Source of the DNA: Firmicutes bacterium UBA3932
GTDB lineage: Bacteria > Bacillota > Clostridia > Peptostreptococcales > Anaerovoracaceae
Length of the DNA stretch: 16,512 nt
Direction: 5' to 3'
Assembly (NCBI GenBank): GCA_002385825.1
Contig: DGEG01000003.1
Location: 1 to 16,512, forward strand
Part shown: piece by piece, positions 13,899 through 16,512 of the stretch
Numbering within the stretch: the stretch's first letter is position 1
Layout of the letters: every line of letters starts with the position of its first letter
Program-made: the position numbers and the translations under genes
The notes under the pieces: generated by a model
Databases searched by the model: none
What the model was told of the DNA's origin: nothing
What the model saw: the letters and a program-made list of their open reading frames with translations, nothing else

Positions 13899-13915
13899 CG
13901 GTATAAAAATTGCAT
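13899..13915 (+). promoter_or_regulatory. Putative sigma-54 (-24/-12) promoter of the aminotransferase gene
   Basis: GG at 13900-13901 and GC at 13912-13913 are separated by exactly 10 nt, the invariant spacing of sigma-54 promoters. The -12 part TTGCA matches perfectly; the -24 part CGGTAT keeps the essential GG and one further consensus base. The predicted start is near 13925, about 57 nt before ATG 13982. The adjacent upstream gene encodes a sigma-54 activator, which supports the reading. No clear upstream activator dyad was found in 13825-13890. Confidence 0.6.
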
Positions 13916-13981
13916 ATATAATGAGCGGGATGAATAATCTGCCTAAACCGCAGAATGGATAAATTATAAGGAGGAAAGCAT

Positions 13982-15331
13982 ATGTTGAGAAACGCATTAC
14001 CGAAAATCGTTACGCCCCTTCCCGGACCGAAGGCGAAGGAAATCATCGAAAGACGGGCCAAAGCAATGCCCGATGCCATCAGATGCATTTACCCCTGCGT
14101 CATCAAGAGGGGCGAAGGTGCCATGTTTGAAGATGTGGATGGGAACATTATTTTAGACTGGGTAGGCGGAGTCGGTGTTCTCAATATCGGTTACAGCAAT
14201 GAGAAGGCCATTGAAGCCGTAAAAGCTCAGAGTGAAAAATATTTCCACTCGATGATGAACATTACTACACATGAAGGCTATATCAAGCTGGCAGAGAAAT
14301 TAAATGAAATCGTTCCTGTAAAAGGCGAAACCAGGAAAACAATGCTTGTAAACAGCGGTGCTGAAGCAGACGAAAACGCCGTTAAAATAGCGAAAAGCTA
14401 TACAGGAAGACCCAATATCATCGTATTTACCGGTGCTTTCCACGGCAGAACAACTCTTACCATGGCTATGACTGCGAAGAAGGCATATGCTGTAGGAATG
14501 GGTCCATTCCCCGACGGTATTTACAGAGCAGAGTTCCCCTATCTCTACAGAGCACCGGGCGAAATGACCGAGGAGGAAGCTATCCAGTATTATGTGGAAA
14601 AGCTGGAGCAAGTATTTATAGACGCGTCACCGGCTGAATACGTTGCCGCTATCGTCGTTGAGCCGGTTCAGGGTGAAGGTGGATTTGTGCCGGCACCCAT
14701 CGAATGGGTTAAAGCAGTAAGAAAGATCTGCGACGAAAAAGGCATCCTGCTGATTGCAGACGAAGTACAGACCGGATTCGCAAGAACAGGCAGAATGTTT
14801 GCGACGGAGTACTGGAAGGAAGCGGGGGCCGCTCCCGATATCATCACACTTGCTAAGTCCATTGCCGGCGGAATGCCTTTGAGTGCGGTGGTTGCAAGAA
14901 CAGAAATAATGGACGGAGTTACACCCGGCACCATCGGTGGTACATACTGCGGAAATGCAGTTTCCTGTGCTGCAGCTCTTGCCGTCATCGAAGAGATGGA
15001 AAAGGAAGATTATCCTGCTAAGGCAAGAAAGATCGCGGAAAAAGTCATGGCCAGATGGAACGAATGGAAAGAAAAGTACGAAGTGGTGGGCGACGTTCGC
15101 GGCTTAGGCTGCATGGCAGGTATCGAATTTGTTACAGATAAGAAATCAAAGACACCCAATGCCAAGATCGTAAACGACATCGTGGATTACGCAATACAGA
15201 AGGGCTTGCTGCTGGAGAATGCCGGAACATACGGCAACGTAATCCGTTTCCTCACCCCGCTTTGCATCACCGATGAGCAGCTGGAGGCAGGATTGCAGAT
15301 TTACGAAGAAGCGATTAAAGCCTGCATGTAA
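13982..15331 (+). CDS. Class III PLP-dependent omega-aminotransferase (GabT-like)
   Basis: Transfers the omega-amino group of a substrate such as 4-aminobutyrate or beta-alanine to 2-oxoglutarate or pyruvate, in the cytoplasm; 449 residues, normal for the family. AAGGAGG (13968-13974) lies 7 nt before the ATG, an ideal site. The PLP-binding features are complete: SGAEA (125-129), GAFHGRT with His154, Glu227 in EPVQGEGG, Asp260 and Gln263 in LIADEVQTGF, the Schiff-base Lys292 in TLAKSIAGGMP, and Thr321 in GGTYCGN. Upstream lie a -24/-12 promoter and the gene of a sigma-54 activator, suggesting induction by an amine substrate. Beta-alanine, the end product of reductive pyrimidine breakdown, is attractive because preTA lies 4 kb upstream, but GABA, ornithine-type or other omega-amino acids fit equally from sequence. 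No gabD-like partner is seen. Confidence 0.9.
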   Translation: MLRNALPKIVTPLPGPKAKEIIERRAKAMPDAIRCIYPCVIKRGEGAMFEDVDGNIILDWVGGVGVLNIGYSNEKAIEAVKAQSEKYFHSMMNITTHEGYIKLAEKLNEIVPVKGETRKTMLVNSGAEADENAVKIAKSYTGRPNIIVFTGAFHGRTTLTMAMTAKKAYAVGMGPFPDGIYRAEFPYLYRAPGEMTEEEAIQYYVEKLEQVFIDASPAEYVAAIVVEPVQGEGGFVPAPIEWVKAVRKICDEKGILLIADEVQTGFARTGRMFATEYWKEAGAAPDIITLAKSIAGGMPLSAVVARTEIMDGVTPGTIGGTYCGNAVSCAAALAVIEEMEKEDYPAKARKIAEKVMARWNEWKEKYEVVGDVRGLGCMAGIEFVTDKKSKTPNAKIVNDIVDYAIQKGLLLENAGTYGNVIRFLTPLCITDEQLEAGLQIYEEAIKACM

Positions 15332-15371
15332 TCAGATCGGTATAAAGAAGAGACTTATATGCATAACACAA

Positions 15372-15398
15372 CCGGCCACGGAATTCATCCGTGGCCGG
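15372..15398. terminator. Hairpin between convergent genes
   Basis: Perfect 11-bp GC-rich stem (15372-15382 with 15388-15398) and 5-nt loop, located between the aminotransferase stop (15331) and the proA stop on the other strand (15427). The T-tract is weak on both strands, so it may act as a bidirectional terminator or 3'-end stabiliser. Confidence 0.65.
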
Positions 15399-15426
15399 CC
15401 TGTCTATATAAGCTTTTAGCGTTTTA

Positions 15427-16512
15427 TTATTCCAAATCTCTGAAGTTGAACTTTTTAGCCCCTGAAGCGTAATCGCTTACCACGTGACCGTTTCCGTACA
15501 ATCTGTATTTATATGTTACAAGCCCGTCCAGCCCGACGGGGCCCCTGGCATGAAGTTTTACTGTGCTTACGCCCACTTCTGCTCCGAAACCGTAACGGTA
15601 GCCGTCTGCGAATCTTGTGGAGCAGTTATGATATACGCCTGCGCTGTCTACCAACAGCATGAATTTTTCCACAGATTCCGGATTTTCTGTGATGATGCTG
15701 TCGGTATGATGGGAACCGAAGCGGTTAATATGGGAAATGGCTTCGTCTATATCTTCCACTATTTTGATTGAAATAACAGTGTCAAGATATTCAGTTGTCC
15801 AATCCTGATCCTTGGCCGGTTCACAGTCCACCAGCTCTCGCACTTCGGGACAGCCTTTCACGATAACGCCTTTTTCTTCCAGCTTCGAAACGAGGGAAGG
15901 TATCAGTTTTTCTGCAGCAGCCTTGTGGACGAGAAGGGTTTCCACCGCATTGCATACAGCGGTGTATTGAGTCTTTGCATCTACTATTACAGGCAAAGCT
16001 TTCTCCAGATGGAAATCTTCATCCACATAAATATGGCAAATCCCGTCGGCATGGCCCATGACAGGGATTTTCGTATTGTTCATAATATACTGGACGAATT
16101 CATTGGATCCCCTGGGTATGAGAAGATCGATATTTTCGTTGCATTTAAGCAGGCTGTCGATGTCAGCGCGGCTCTCAACCAGCGTGAGAAACCCTTCGGG
16201 AAGCCCCGCGTCCATACCGGCAGCGAAAATAGCATCATAGAGTGCTTTGTTGGTTTCCGCAGCCTCGCTTCCGCCTTTCAATATGGCACAGTTGCCGCTT
16301 TTCAAACAAAGGGTGGCAATTTGGACCAGCGCATCCGGCCTTGACTCAAAAATGACGCCAATAACTCCGATAGGACAGGTGACTTTGTGAAGAACCAATC
16401 CTTGGTCCAGCTCTCTCTTTAATAGAGTCTTGAAAAGCGGATCCGGCAGTTTCAGAAGGCTTTCTATGCCGGTCAGGCATTCATCCAGCTTTGCCTGATC
16501 GAAACGCAAGCG
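15427..16512 (-). CDS. proA: Glutamate-5-semialdehyde dehydrogenase (gamma-glutamyl phosphate reductase), start beyond the window
   Basis: NADPH-dependent reduction of gamma-glutamyl phosphate to glutamate 5-semialdehyde, second step of proline synthesis, in the cytoplasm. The frame stays open to the right edge; a TTG at 16509 is internal to conserved sequence (RFDQAKLDE corresponds to the linker after the first roughly 65-80 residues of the family), so the true start lies outside. About 360 residues are visible. Numbered from that TTG: IFESRPDALVQIA (53-65) and LKSGNCAILKGGSEA (69-83) form the NADP-binding region; the catalytic Cys176 is in TAVCNAVETLLVH; HNCSTRFADGYRYGFGAEVGVST and HARGPVGLDGL mark the C-terminal part. 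The C-terminus is complete, ending at TAA. It is convergent with the aminotransferase gene and is housekeeping biosynthesis, unconnected to the catabolic genes as far as visible; proB would be expected upstream, outside the window. Confidence 0.96.
   Translation of the reverse strand, partial: RLRFDQAKLDECLTGIESLLKLPDPLFKTLLKRELDQGLVLHKVTCPIGVIGVIFESRPDALVQIATLCLKSGNCAILKGGSEAAETNKALYDAIFAAGMDAGLPEGFLTLVESRADIDSLLKCNENIDLLIPRGSNEFVQYIMNNTKIPVMGHADGICHIYVDEDFHLEKALPVIVDAKTQYTAVCNAVETLLVHKAAAEKLIPSLVSKLEEKGVIVKGCPEVRELVDCEPAKDQDWTTEYLDTVISIKIVEDIDEAISHINRFGSHHTDSIITENPESVEKFMLLVDSAGVYHNCSTRFADGYRYGFGAEVGVSTVKLHARGPVGLDGLVTYKYRLYGNGHVVSDYASGAKKFNFRDLE

Overview
The window reads as chromosome of a strictly anaerobic, probably amino-acid or nitrogen-compound fermenting member of the Clostridia (Bacillota). 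The grounds are strong GGAGG-type ribosome binding sites, several iron-sulfur flavoproteins, a sigma-54 activator beside a class III aminotransferase, a secreted Ada-zinc nuclease and intergenic GGGACAGTCCC-like palindromes. No genus is claimed. No rRNA, tRNA, CRISPR array, transposase or phage gene was seen.

Layout. 1-871: a secreted thermonuclease with a C-terminal Ada-like zinc-binding module. 872-1576: a repeat-rich spacer with at least four inverted repeats and, on the minus strand, a 43-residue Cys/Asp/Arg-rich ORF with a near-perfect ribosome binding site. 1577-4858: an ABC efflux operon (ATPase, FtsX/MacB-like permease, adaptor) that has decayed. The permease lacks its 3' end and runs in frame into the middle of the adaptor gene, and a single-base shift then separates the rest of the adaptor. 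4961-5986: a LacI-family regulator. 6022-7134: a PreA/dihydroorotate-dehydrogenase-like flavoprotein that has lost the catalytic Cys. 7357-9889: preT-preA, an NAD-dependent dihydropyrimidine dehydrogenase, with its own promoter, a LacI-like operator and a strong terminator. 10168-11877: a metallo-beta-lactamase/beta-CASP nuclease. 12028-13824: a sigma-54-dependent activator. 13982-15331: a class III aminotransferase preceded by a -24/-12 element. 15427 to the right edge: proA on the minus strand, lacking its start.

How the genes may work together. PreTA interconverts uracil or thymine with the dihydropyrimidine. In the reductive route, dihydropyrimidinase and beta-ureidopropionase then give beta-alanine, which a class III omega-aminotransferase can deaminate. 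The first and last steps have candidates here, but the two middle enzymes are not in the window, so the pathway link is inference. The LacI-family protein is the obvious candidate repressor for the dyad TGTAACTGGTTACA just downstream of the preTA promoter. The sigma-54 activator is the obvious candidate for the -24/-12 promoter of the aminotransferase gene.

Least ordinary signals: the catalytic-Cys-less PreA paralogue (6022-7134), the permease/adaptor deletion-fusion (about 4050), the 43-residue ORF (1191-1322) in its hairpin-rich spacer, the operator at 7281-7294 and the -24/-12 element at 13899-13915.
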